Positions 1 to 5,850 of a DNA stretch of 9,170 nt are shown here, one piece after another (within the stretch, counting starts at the first letter, position 1; each line of letters opens with the position of its first letter). The notes under the pieces were generated by a model. That model did no database searches and was not told where the DNA came from. It saw only the letters and a program-made list of their open reading frames with translations. Made by a program: the position numbers and the translations under genes. Origin of the DNA: JBOGGN01 sp050744165 (GTDB taxonomy: Bacteria > Actinomycetota > Acidimicrobiia > Acidimicrobiales > Palsa-688); the NCBI GenBank assembly GCA_050744165.1, contig JBOGGN010000291.1, positions 1 through 9,170 on the forward strand. Reading direction: 5' to 3'.

Positions 1-176
1 CGTCCTGCGAAGGGGCGGGTATTTTGCAATCCGGCCGATTTTCCAGCCGTCCCGGCCGATTTGGTCGGGAGGCACATCAAATTCGCAAACGAGCCGATCG
101 GCGGGTAGGGCTCGTGCACAAATAGCGCCAACCTTTGTTGGAGACGGCCACCGCGGATTCGAGGCCAACAGGCCAT
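1..176. other. Left edge, no gene recognised
   Basis: No reading frame here resembles a known protein. One forward frame stays open from base 2 to a TAA at 176-178, but the predicted peptide is rich in Arg, Ser and Pro and unconvincing. An 11-base direct repeat (ccggccgattt) occurs at 31-41 and 52-62, spaced 21 bases, about two helical turns. That could be an operator-like arrangement or chance in GC-rich DNA. Base composition is somewhat more AT-rich than in the genes, which fits intergenic sequence. Confidence 0.4.
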
Positions 177-244
177 AACTTAACTCGGTTAATACAAGTG
201 CAGGGCGTTATAGCGCCCTGCACTTGCGTTAACGATGATAAGTT
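177..244. repeat. Long near-perfect palindrome P1
   Basis: The two halves are symmetric about 210/211. From 188 to 233 (46 bases) all positions pair except 194/227, with G.U pairs at 193/228 and 208/213. The inner arms are caagtgcaggg and ccctgcacttg around the centre gcgttatagcgc (206-216 region). Symmetry continues less perfectly to aactta at 177-182 and taagtt at 239-244. There is no T-tract, so a classical Rho-independent terminator is not clearly indicated. The right arm touches the decayed TnpB sequence that follows. A second palindrome at 3364-3411 has the same centre. It could be a dispersed palindromic element, a recombination or protein-binding site, or an unusual terminator of a gene to the left. 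Confidence 0.85.
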
Positions 245-480
245 GGCTCAACCGGTCCATCGCACGACGGCGGTTGGCGGCAACTCCTGCGGTACCTCGC
301 GTACAAAGCGGAAGAAGCTGGTCGCGAGTTGATCGCCGTCGACCCCGCGACACTGGGCACTGCGAGAAGGACAACCGGCCCAGCCAGGCGGTGTTCCGAT
401 GTCAAGCCTGCGGCGACCAAGCCCACGGAGCCATCGACATCCTCGGGCCGGGCAGTCCCAGCGCCAACTACGCGAAGCCC
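237..480 (+). pseudogene. tnpB: Decayed C-terminal fragment of TnpB (IS605/IS607-type)
   Basis: Reading across frames recovers the C-terminal end of a TnpB-like protein. KLAQ is in one frame at 240-251, SI in a second at 256-261, then HDGGWRQLLRYLAYKAEEAG at 263-322 continuing with RELIAVDP to 346 in a third. From about 349 the second frame resumes with GHCEKDNRPSQAVFRCQACG. This matches the usual TnpB order: a conserved GW segment, YKAEEAGR, a VDP segment and a zinc ribbon. The first CxxC pair of the ribbon is missing by deletion. The second pair survives as codons at 400-402 and 409-411. The HAD(x)NAA segment that carries the last RuvC Asp is degraded to HGAIDIL. With several frameshifts and the whole N-terminal and central part absent, it cannot be active. 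The 3' boundary is approximate. Established: TnpB is an RNA-guided nuclease encoded by IS200/IS605 and IS607 elements. Confidence 0.8.
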
Positions 481-779
481 ACCAACAATCCGCATGAACC
501 CGCAACGGCCGCTGCCTGCGCCCCCGGAAGACCCGCCGGGGTCAGGTGGCCGGTTGCTCTTTCGGCCCTGATCCCGTTACCATGGCCTTGCCATCGCACT
601 TCCATTGACGGGGCACGTGCTCAACCCAGCGCCGTCAACGGCTGGGCGGGGGGATCCGGAGGCGGGGAAGGGATGTCGACCAACAGCGGTCGGATCCGGA
701 CCTCCGCTGACCATCCTCAAAGGCCGGCCGCGATGTCACCCCGCCTGCCACCTTTCCTGCTACTCAAATGAGGTAACCG
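481..779 (+). promoter_or_regulatory. rho upstream/leader region with potential hairpins
   Basis: No gene is supported here; the open frames are rich in Pro, Arg and Ala and have no recognisable domain. A possible sigma-70-like promoter is TTGCTC (554-559), an 18-base spacer and TACCAT (578-583), which is weak evidence. Two hairpins can be drawn downstream. The first is at 625-646 (cccag/ctggg plus ccg/cgg with a tcaa loop). The second is at 684-709 (cagcgg/ccgctg, with ggtc/gacc as an alternative inner stem). The rho ribosome-binding site GAGG is at 770-773, six bases before the ATG. Long leaders through which Rho regulates its own synthesis are known in other bacteria; that this one works the same way is inference. 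Confidence 0.35.
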
Positions 780-3041
780 ATGAGCGAGCCCCAACTCGAG
801 CGCTCGGTCCTGGAGGCCAAAGAGCGCGAGGAGCTCTTCGCCATCGCCGAGGCACTGGGCACCAAGCCTGGAAGCCGGGCCAAGAAGTCCGACCTGATCG
901 AGCAGATCCTGCGGGCTACGGGCGTGATCGTCGACAGCCAGCCAGCGGCAACGGCGGCTAAGGGGTCGGCACCGGCCGCCGCTGGGTCGGCCTCCAGTTC
1001 CGGCTCCACATCCGCCCGGTCGGCCTCGGGCTCCATATCCGCCCCGTCGGCCTCGGGCTCCGCATCCGGCTCCACTCCCGGCTCCGCCGACGGCGCCGAG
1101 AAGCCCCGTCGGGCGCCCCGGGCCCGCAAAGCGGCGTCGCCGGCTGCGGCCGGTCCCGTCCACGACCAGGGCGACCTCCTTGCCGGGGCCGACGCCGGGA
1201 CGGCGCATGGCAGCGAAAGCTCCTCAGGCGCGGATCGGGTCGCTGCAAGAGGTGAGGGGTCGACGGCTGCTTCGGGAGCCTCTGCGGCGTCGGCGGGCGC
1301 TGGTGCCGTCTTGGCAGGTAGCGGTTCGTCGGGAAGCGCGACCGGTACGCAGGCACCCAATGCGGCCGCCGCCCGCCACGATGGCAGTTCAGGCGCACAT
1401 GGCTCGGGGGGCGGCCCGGCTGCCGGAAGCGGTTCACCCTCCGGTGGCGGCAGCGGCGGCAGCGGCAGCGGCGGCGGTGGCAGCAGCGGCAGCGGTGGTG
1501 GTGGCAGCGGCGGTGGTGGCAGCAGCGGCAGCGGTGGCAGCAGCGGCAGCGCACCGGCGAATGTCGCCAGGACCAACGGCCAGGCGGGTCATGGCTTCAC
1601 CGCCCGGGGCGAGCGCGACCGGGCCGAGCAGCACGGCGACCATCGGAGCGATTCCGGTTCCGGCAACGGGCGAGTGGACGACACCGACGCGGACGGCAAC
1701 TCCAACTACGCCGGCCGAGGGACGGGGCAACCCGGTCCCGGTGGCAGCCAGCAGGGGGCGGGCCAGCAGGGGGCGGGTCGATTCGACAGTGACCTCGGCA
1801 ACCGGCGCAATCGCCGCCGGCGGGGTCGGGACCGCGGCAGCGAGCGAGCCCCCGGATCGGAGCGTGACCTCCAGGCCCAAGCCGAGATCGTCTTTTCCGG
1901 TGAGCCGGTGGCGGTCAAGGGTTTCCTCGACCTGCGCGAGGAGGGGTACGGGTTCTTGCGTACTCGCGGCTATCTCGCCAGCTCCAACGACGTGTACGTC
2001 TCCATTAGCCAGGTGCGCCGCTTCGCGCTGCGCAAGGGCGACGAGATCGAAGGTGGTTGCCGGCCCGCCGGCAGCACCGAAAAATACCCGGCCCTCCTGC
2101 GCATCGACACGGTGAGCGGGCTCACGCCCGACGAGGCCCGGCTGCGGCCGCGCTTCGAGGACCTGACGCCGCTCTTTCCAGACCAGAAGCTCAACCTGGA
2201 GACACCCGGAGACCCCGCCAACCTGACCGCTCGCATCGTCGATTTGATATCGCCTATCGGCAGGGGTCAGCGCGGGCTCGTCGTCTCGCCACCCAAGGCC
2301 GGCAAGACCACCGTGTTGAAGCAGATCGCCCACTCCATCGAAACAAACAACCCCGAGGTCGTCCTCATGGTGCTGCTCGTCGACGAGCGCCCCGAGGAGG
2401 TCACCGATATGCGGCGCTCGGTGAAGGGCGAGGTCATCGCCTCCACCTTCGATCGCCCCGCCGAGGAACACACCGCGGTCGCCGAACTGACCATGGAGCG
2501 GGCCAAACGGCTGGTGGAGCGGGGCAAGGACGTCGTCATCGTGCTCGACGGCATCACCCGCCTGGCCCGGGCCTACAACTTGGCCCAGCCCGCCAGCGGC
2601 CGAGTCATGTCGGGCGGCATCGATACAGGGGCCCTGTACCCGCCCAAGAAGTTCTTCGGCTCGGCGCGGAATATTGAGGAGGGCGGATCGTTAACGATCC
2701 TGGCAACCGCTCTGGTCGAGACGGGAAGCAGGATGGACGAGGTCATCTTCGAGGAGTTCAAGGGCACCGGCAACATGGAGCTCCGGCTGGACCGCAAGCT
2801 GGCCGAACGCCGCCTCTACCCGGCCCTCGACGTCAACGCCAGCTCCACCCGCCACGAGGAGTTGCTGTTCGACCACCAGCAGCTGCAGTCGGTCTGGAAG
2901 CTGCGCCGGGTGCTTACCGCCCTCGCCAACGACGGCAGCGACGCCGCCAGCCTGCAACTGTTGATGGACAAGATCCGCTCGACCAAGAGCAACGCCGAAT
3001 TCCTCGCCGAGATCGCCAAGACCCCGGCGCCAACCCTGTAG
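780..3041 (+). CDS. rho: Transcription termination factor Rho, long-insert actinobacterial form
   Basis: Hexameric RNA-dependent ATPase/helicase that ends transcription at Rho-dependent sites. The 753 residues compare with about 420 in E. coli. Residues 1-45 form the Rho N-terminal helical domain (LEAKEREELFAIAEALGT). Residues about 46-370 are low-complexity Ser/Gly/Ala sequence, including 36 consecutive Gly/Ser residues (222-257), two GQQGA units, and a basic patch NRRNRRRRGR at 341-350. The cold-shock-like RNA-binding domain spans about 375-447, with EEGYGFLR at 387-394. The ATPase domain follows: Walker A PPKAGKT at 504-510, DERPEEV, Walker B VIVLDGITR, Q-loop region GGIDTGALYPPKKFFG, R-loop TGSRMDE, and EEFKGTGN. 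The usual Asp-Ser after Walker B is Asp590-Gly591. The ATG is supported by GAGG six bases upstream. The stop overlaps the rpmE Shine-Dalgarno, so the two genes are probably cotranscribed. Function is certain; the role of the insert is not shown by sequence. Confidence 0.98.
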   Translation: MSEPQLERSVLEAKEREELFAIAEALGTKPGSRAKKSDLIEQILRATGVIVDSQPAATAAKGSAPAAAGSASSSGSTSARSASGSISAPSASGSASGSTPGSADGAEKPRRAPRARKAASPAAAGPVHDQGDLLAGADAGTAHGSESSSGADRVAARGEGSTAASGASAASAGAGAVLAGSGSSGSATGTQAPNAAAARHDGSSGAHGSGGGPAAGSGSPSGGGSGGSGSGGGGSSGSGGGGSGGGGSSGSGGSSGSAPANVARTNGQAGHGFTARGERDRAEQHGDHRSDSGSGNGRVDDTDADGNSNYAGRGTGQPGPGGSQQGAGQQGAGRFDSDLGNRRNRRRRGRDRGSERAPGSERDLQAQAEIVFSGEPVAVKGFLDLREEGYGFLRTRGYLASSNDVYVSISQVRRFALRKGDEIEGGCRPAGSTEKYPALLRIDTVSGLTPDEARLRPRFEDLTPLFPDQKLNLETPGDPANLTARIVDLISPIGRGQRGLVVSPPKAGKTTVLKQIAHSIETNNPEVVLMVLLVDERPEEVTDMRRSVKGEVIASTFDRPAEEHTAVAELTMERAKRLVERGKDVVIVLDGITRLARAYNLAQPASGRVMSGGIDTGALYPPKKFFGSARNIEEGGSLTILATALVETGSRMDEVIFEEFKGTGNMELRLDRKLAERRLYPALDVNASSTRHEELLFDHQQLQSVWKLRRVLTALANDGSDAASLQLLMDKIRSTKSNAEFLAEIAKTPAPTL
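1443..1550 (+). repeat. Gly/Ser codon repeat tract inside rho
   Basis: A 108-base tract built only from GGC/GGT and AGC codons, in blocks such as ggcggtggcagcagcggcagc. It encodes 36 uninterrupted Gly or Ser residues. Such imperfect triplet tracts are prone to length change by slippage, so length may vary between strains and may be hard to assemble. Other short tandem units lie in the same insert: gtcggcctc motifs starting at 986, 1019 and 1046, and a 15-base unit ccagcagggggcggg at 1748-1762 and 1763-1777. Confidence 0.9.
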
Positions 3042-3050
3042 GAGTCAGCA

Positions 3051-3266
3051 ATGAAGACAGATATCCATCCCAGCTACGTCGACGCCCAGGTGACGTGCTC
3101 GTGCGGCAACTCGTACACCACCCACTCGACGAAGTCGCAACTGCACACCGAGCTGTGCAACGAGTGCCACCCGTTCTATACCGGCAAGCAAAAGCTGGTC
3201 GACACCGGTGGGCGGGTCGAGCGTTTCGAGCGTCGCTACGGTCGGCGCAACGCCACCAAGAAGTAA
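3051..3266 (+). CDS. rpmE: 50S ribosomal protein L31, zinc-binding type
   Basis: Large-subunit ribosomal protein of 71 residues, the normal length for this family. Four cysteines at 16, 18, 36 and 39 (CSC and CNEC) form the zinc site of the C+ class of L31. This class is typically used when zinc is sufficient and can be replaced by a cysteine-free paralogue under zinc limitation; no paralogue is visible here. The motif HPFYTGKQKLVDTGGRVERF is characteristic of L31. The start ATG is preceded by GGAG at 3041-3044, which overlaps the rho stop codon, with a six-base spacer. The intergenic distance to rho is 9 bases, so the two are likely one transcript. Rho followed by rpmE is a common gene order in Gram-positive and related bacteria. 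Confidence 0.98.
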   Translation: MKTDIHPSYVDAQVTCSCGNSYTTHSTKSQLHTELCNECHPFYTGKQKLVDTGGRVERFERRYGRRNATKK

Positions 3267-3329
3267 GCCCGTTCGTAGGGCAGGGCAGGTCTACCCGAGC
3301 ATCGGCGCCAAAAGGGGACCCAGGCGCCG

Positions 3330-3362
3330 GTCGGTCATCCCCTCTCAGAGGGCATGACCGGC
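3330..3362 (+). terminator. Strong hairpin downstream of rpmE
   Basis: The arms cggtcat (3332-3338) and atgaccg (3354-3360) pair fully. They are followed inward by one C/C mismatch (3339/3353) and then ccctc (3340-3344) with gaggg (3348-3352), closing a three-base loop. G3330/C3362 can extend the stem. It begins 63 bases after the rpmE stop. There is no T-tract, but stem-only terminators are common in high-GC actinobacteria. It is the best candidate for the end of the rho-rpmE transcript. Confidence 0.55.
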
Positions 3363-3363
3363 G

Positions 3364-3411
3364 AACTGGCGCCATCTGAGCGCGTTATAACGCACTCTGG
3401 TGACGCCAGTT
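3364..3411. repeat. Palindrome P2 with the same centre as P1
   Basis: Forty-eight bases symmetric about 3387/3388. The outer arms aactggcg (3364-3371) and cgccagtt (3404-3411) pair perfectly. The centre gcgttataacgc (3382-3393) is a perfect 12-base palindrome. Between them only 3372/3403, 3377/3398 and 3381/3394 fail to pair, and 3375/3400 is a G.U. It starts two bases after the rpmE hairpin. Its centre differs by one base from the centre of P1, while the arms differ, which suggests a shared element type and not a simple duplicated block. Function unknown. Confidence 0.8.
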
Positions 3412-3505
3412 TCTGAAGTACCCCTATCGCGGCCAGGTGGCCGTCGGCCCCTGCTAGCCGCTACGCCGTGTACGCCTTCGATGCGCCCCCGCTTGTCCTG
3501 GGAAT

Positions 3506-4756
3506 GTGCCGGACGACCCCGGTAGGCGGCACGGTTCAGGTTGCCTGCGCGAACGGGCTTGGCAGGGACGCCATAAGCGGGCAATCTGTCCTCTCATAAC
3601 GCAGCATCGTTCCGATCAGGGTCTTGGAGACCGGAGGCTGGCCCTTCTCCAGGCCCGGCTCAACGCTTTGGTGCGCCCCCGGTGGGGGGCAGCGGCGGTG
3701 GGTGTGGATTTGTGGATGCCGTTTCCCGGCGGCGCCGGGCTGCGGCCGGAGTCGGTTGGCGGGCCCGCGTATGTGCTGCTCGATGGGGCCGAGCCTCGCA
3801 GCCTGGGCGGCGTCCTGGCCTGGGCGCTGCGCTTCCAGGCGGGCTCGGTGCATCTGCTGGTCGACTCCTACGCCGACGTGTTGGCGCGGCGGGCTGAGCC
3901 GTTCAACCTCCCTGTCACCGTGTGGGCCGTTGACATGGCTGAGATCGTGGAGACCGTCGGGCGAGGCTTTTCCCAGCCTCCGCCGCTTCCCGCCAAGGAC
4001 GCGCGGTGGGCGTCGGTGCTGCGGGCCGCGGGCGTCGAGCCGGTCGTCGAGTTCGGCGTTCTCCGCGGTGAGGTCCTCGGTCTGGAGGTCGCCCGGGCCG
4101 TTGACGGCCGATTGGACGTTGGCGTCGGCACCCAGGACCAGGCGTTCCATCGGGAGCTGGAGCCGGGGCGGGCGGTCGAGGAAGTGCTGGCCGAGGTCGT
4201 TGCCCGGGTGCGCCGTTACCGCCATGCGGATGCTCCCACCCACCTAGCCAACACCCTCGCCTGCGAACGGTGGCTTCGTCATGTCCTGGTGTCCCGACCC
4301 GACCTGGTCGGGGTCGCGTGGCTGGCCCCGATGCCTCCGGCGGTGCCGCGGAGGGATCTGCGCACTCCAAACGCCGCCATGGCCGCCGGCGTCGACGTCG
4401 ACGGCATGCCTGTCGTGGTGGCCGCGTCGGCCGGCATTGACCTGGACCTGGTGCCGGCAGCCGCCGACGCCCGCCGAGCCGCCGGCCTAGCCGGGGACTG
4501 CCCCGCCCGGTCAGCGCAGACCACGGACAGCCCGGGTGGGTCAGCGGCGCCCGAAAGCCCGCAGCGTCCGGGCGGGTCAGCGGCGCCCGACAGTCCGAGC
4601 CCGGAGCGCCCTCCAAATGCGGCGGCGCGCCTGATCCTTGCGGTGCCCACGGGATACGACCACCCCCGGATCCGCCAACTGGCGGCCCTGCTGCGGGAGC
4701 CAGCCGAGGTCGTCATCGTGGCGACCGGGTGGAAAGCCCTGACCGATACCCTCTAA
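3506..4756 (+). CDS. Unrecognised protein encoded just upstream of prfA
   Basis: I do not recognise this family. The frame is convincingly coding from about 3640 onward, with G/C-rich third positions and regular alpha/beta character, for example VHLLVDSYADVL, PVTVWAVDMAEIVETV and EEVLAEVVARVRRY. A Pro/Ser-rich linker with a 12-residue repeat (GGSAAPESPQRP-like) precedes a final conserved-looking segment, ARLILAVPTGYDHPRIRQL. No transmembrane segment or signal peptide is evident. The start is unresolved. GTG 3506 is the only canonical start before the first protein-like sequence (LALLQARLNALVRPRWG), but its first 40 residues are Arg-rich and look non-coding and it has no good ribosome-binding site. 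The next starts are TTG 3668 and GTG 3671. The stop lies 5 bases before the preferred prfA ATG, so translation of the two may be coupled and a link to translation is possible but unproven. Confidence 0.75.
   Translation: MPDDPGRRHGSGCLRERAWQGRHKRAICPLITQHRSDQGLGDRRLALLQARLNALVRPRWGAAAVGVDLWMPFPGGAGLRPESVGGPAYVLLDGAEPRSLGGVLAWALRFQAGSVHLLVDSYADVLARRAEPFNLPVTVWAVDMAEIVETVGRGFSQPPPLPAKDARWASVLRAAGVEPVVEFGVLRGEVLGLEVARAVDGRLDVGVGTQDQAFHRELEPGRAVEEVLAEVVARVRRYRHADAPTHLANTLACERWLRHVLVSRPDLVGVAWLAPMPPAVPRRDLRTPNAAMAAGVDVDGMPVVVAASAGIDLDLVPAAADARRAAGLAGDCPARSAQTTDSPGGSAAPESPQRPGGSAAPDSPSPERPPNAAARLILAVPTGYDHPRIRQLAALLREPAEVVIVATGWKALTDTL
4532..4603 (+). repeat. 36-base tandem repeat in the unrecognised gene
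   Basis: Two copies with a period of 36 bases start at 4532 and 4568. Both carry the nearly identical core gggtcagcggcgcccga, and they encode two 12-residue Pro/Ser/Gly units (GGSAAPESPQRP and GGSAAPDSPSPE). A weaker related sequence, cggtcagcgcagacc, precedes them at 4508-4522. The repeat is in frame and lies in a likely flexible linker, so expansion or contraction would keep the reading frame. Confidence 0.8.
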
Positions 4757-4761
4757 CCGCC

Positions 4762-5850
4762 ATGTTGGAGCGCTTGGAGGGTCTCGAGGAGGAGTACCAG
4801 ACGGTGTTGCGCCGCCTGTCGGACCCGGCGGTCCTCAGTGACCAGGCGACCCTCAGGAAGGTTTCCCGCCGCCACAAGGCGCTCGAACCCATCGTCGAGG
4901 CCTACCACCGCTACCGCCGGGCCCTCGACGACCTGGCCACCGCCAAGGAGATGCTCCCCGACGCCGAGGGCGAGGACCGGGAGATGTTGCGGGCCGAGGT
5001 CGACCAGGCGGAGGCGGCCATCGCCCAGGTGGAGGAGGAGCTGAAGGCGCTCCTCTTGCCCAAGGACGCCAACGACGGCAAAAATGTCATCCTCGAGATC
5101 CGCGGCGCCGAGGGCGGCGAGGAAGCCAACCTCTTCGCCAAGGACCTCTACGAGATGTATGTCCACTACGCCGAGCGCCACAGCCTGAAGGTCGAGGTAC
5201 TGGGCACCGACCCCTCGGATATGGGCGGCTTCAACGAGGTGGCCTTCCTCGTGAAGGGGCCGACCGCCTGGAGTCGCCTCAAGTACGAGGGCGGCCCGCA
5301 CCGGGTCCAGCGGGTGCCCGTGACCGAGTCCCAGGGCCGGATCCACACCTCCTCGGCCACCGTTACCGTGCTCCCCGAGGCCGAGGAGATTGATGTCCAC
5401 ATCGAGGAAAAGGACCTGAAGATCGACGTCTACCGCTCCACGGGTCCCGGCGGCCAGTCGGTCAACACCACCGACTCGGCGGTGCGCATCACCCACCTCC
5501 CGACCGGGCTCGTGGTGGCCATGCAGGACGAAAAGAGCCAAATCCAGAACCGGGCCAAGGCCCTCCAGGTGCTCCGAGCCCGGCTGCTCAAAGCCGAGCA
5601 GGACAAGCAGTCGGCATCGCTCTCGGAGGCTCGCCGCAGCCAGATCGGCGGCGGTGGGCGGTCCGAGAAGATCCGGACCTACAACTACAAGGAGAACCGG
5701 GTCACCGACCACCGCATCGGCCTCACCCTGCACAAGCTGGACCGGGTGCTCTTGGGCGAGCTTGAAGAGATCGTGGACGCCCTGGCAGCCGACGAGCGAG
5801 CTCGGCAGTTGAGCGGTTCTGACAGCGGGGGCGGCTCCGCGGGGTCGTGA
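4762..5850 (+). CDS. prfA: Peptide chain release factor 1 (RF1)
   Basis: Reads UAA and UAG stop codons in the ribosomal A site and triggers hydrolysis of peptidyl-tRNA. From ATG 4762 the protein has 362 residues, against 360 in E. coli. The N-terminal coiled domain (LERLEGLEEEYQTVLRRLSD) is typical. The codon-recognition tripeptide is PVT at 186-188 in RVQRVPVTESQGRIHTS; the P-x-T form marks RF1, whereas RF2 has SPF. The catalytic GGQ is at 230-232 in STGPGGQSVNTTDSAVRITH. GTG 4729 is an in-frame alternative that would add MESPDRYPLTA and overlap the previous gene by 28 bases. I prefer 4762 because MLERLEGLE matches common RF1 starts, although neither has an obvious Shine-Dalgarno. The stop overlaps the prmC start in GTGA, so the modifying enzyme is coupled to its substrate. 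Confidence 0.97.
   Translation: MLERLEGLEEEYQTVLRRLSDPAVLSDQATLRKVSRRHKALEPIVEAYHRYRRALDDLATAKEMLPDAEGEDREMLRAEVDQAEAAIAQVEEELKALLLPKDANDGKNVILEIRGAEGGEEANLFAKDLYEMYVHYAERHSLKVEVLGTDPSDMGGFNEVAFLVKGPTAWSRLKYEGGPHRVQRVPVTESQGRIHTSSATVTVLPEAEEIDVHIEEKDLKIDVYRSTGPGGQSVNTTDSAVRITHLPTGLVVAMQDEKSQIQNRAKALQVLRARLLKAEQDKQSASLSEARRSQIGGGGRSEKIRTYNYKENRVTDHRIGLTLHKLDRVLLGELEEIVDALAADERARQLSGSDSGGGSAGS

Noticed and set aside
235..771. Forward frame of 178 codons starting at 235
   Set aside because: Only its middle part resembles anything, and that is a piece of the broken TnpB. The rest is random-looking Pro/Ala/Arg sequence, so it is not an intact gene.
764..2471. Long antisense open frames inside rho, rich in Pro/Leu or Ala/Gly/Val (minus strand 764-1576 and 1434-2471)
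   Set aside because: They mirror the GC-rich Gly/Ser/Ala codons of the rho insert; low-complexity peptides without domains or ribosome-binding sites.
3345..3584. Minus-strand frame of 79 codons reading through P2, with an AGAGGA-like site before a TTG start
   Set aside because: Arg/Gly-rich, ends inside the palindrome and terminator, no recognisable family, and it faces the surrounding genes. Not enough support to call a gene.
3470..3600. Short forward frame at 3470-3600 (GTG 3470, ATG 3504) with fairly protein-like sequence
   Set aside because: About 43 codons, stops at 3598-3600, no good ribosome-binding site and no recognisable motif. It could be a degraded 5' part of the next gene but this cannot be shown.
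3536..4243. Minus-strand frame of 235 codons opposite the unrecognised gene
   Set aside because: Third-position bias favours the forward frame; the antisense product is Arg/Pro/His-rich and has no domain.
4753..5733. Minus-strand frame of 326 codons opposite prfA
   Set aside because: Shadow of RF1, whose motifs (PVT, GGQ) establish the forward frame.
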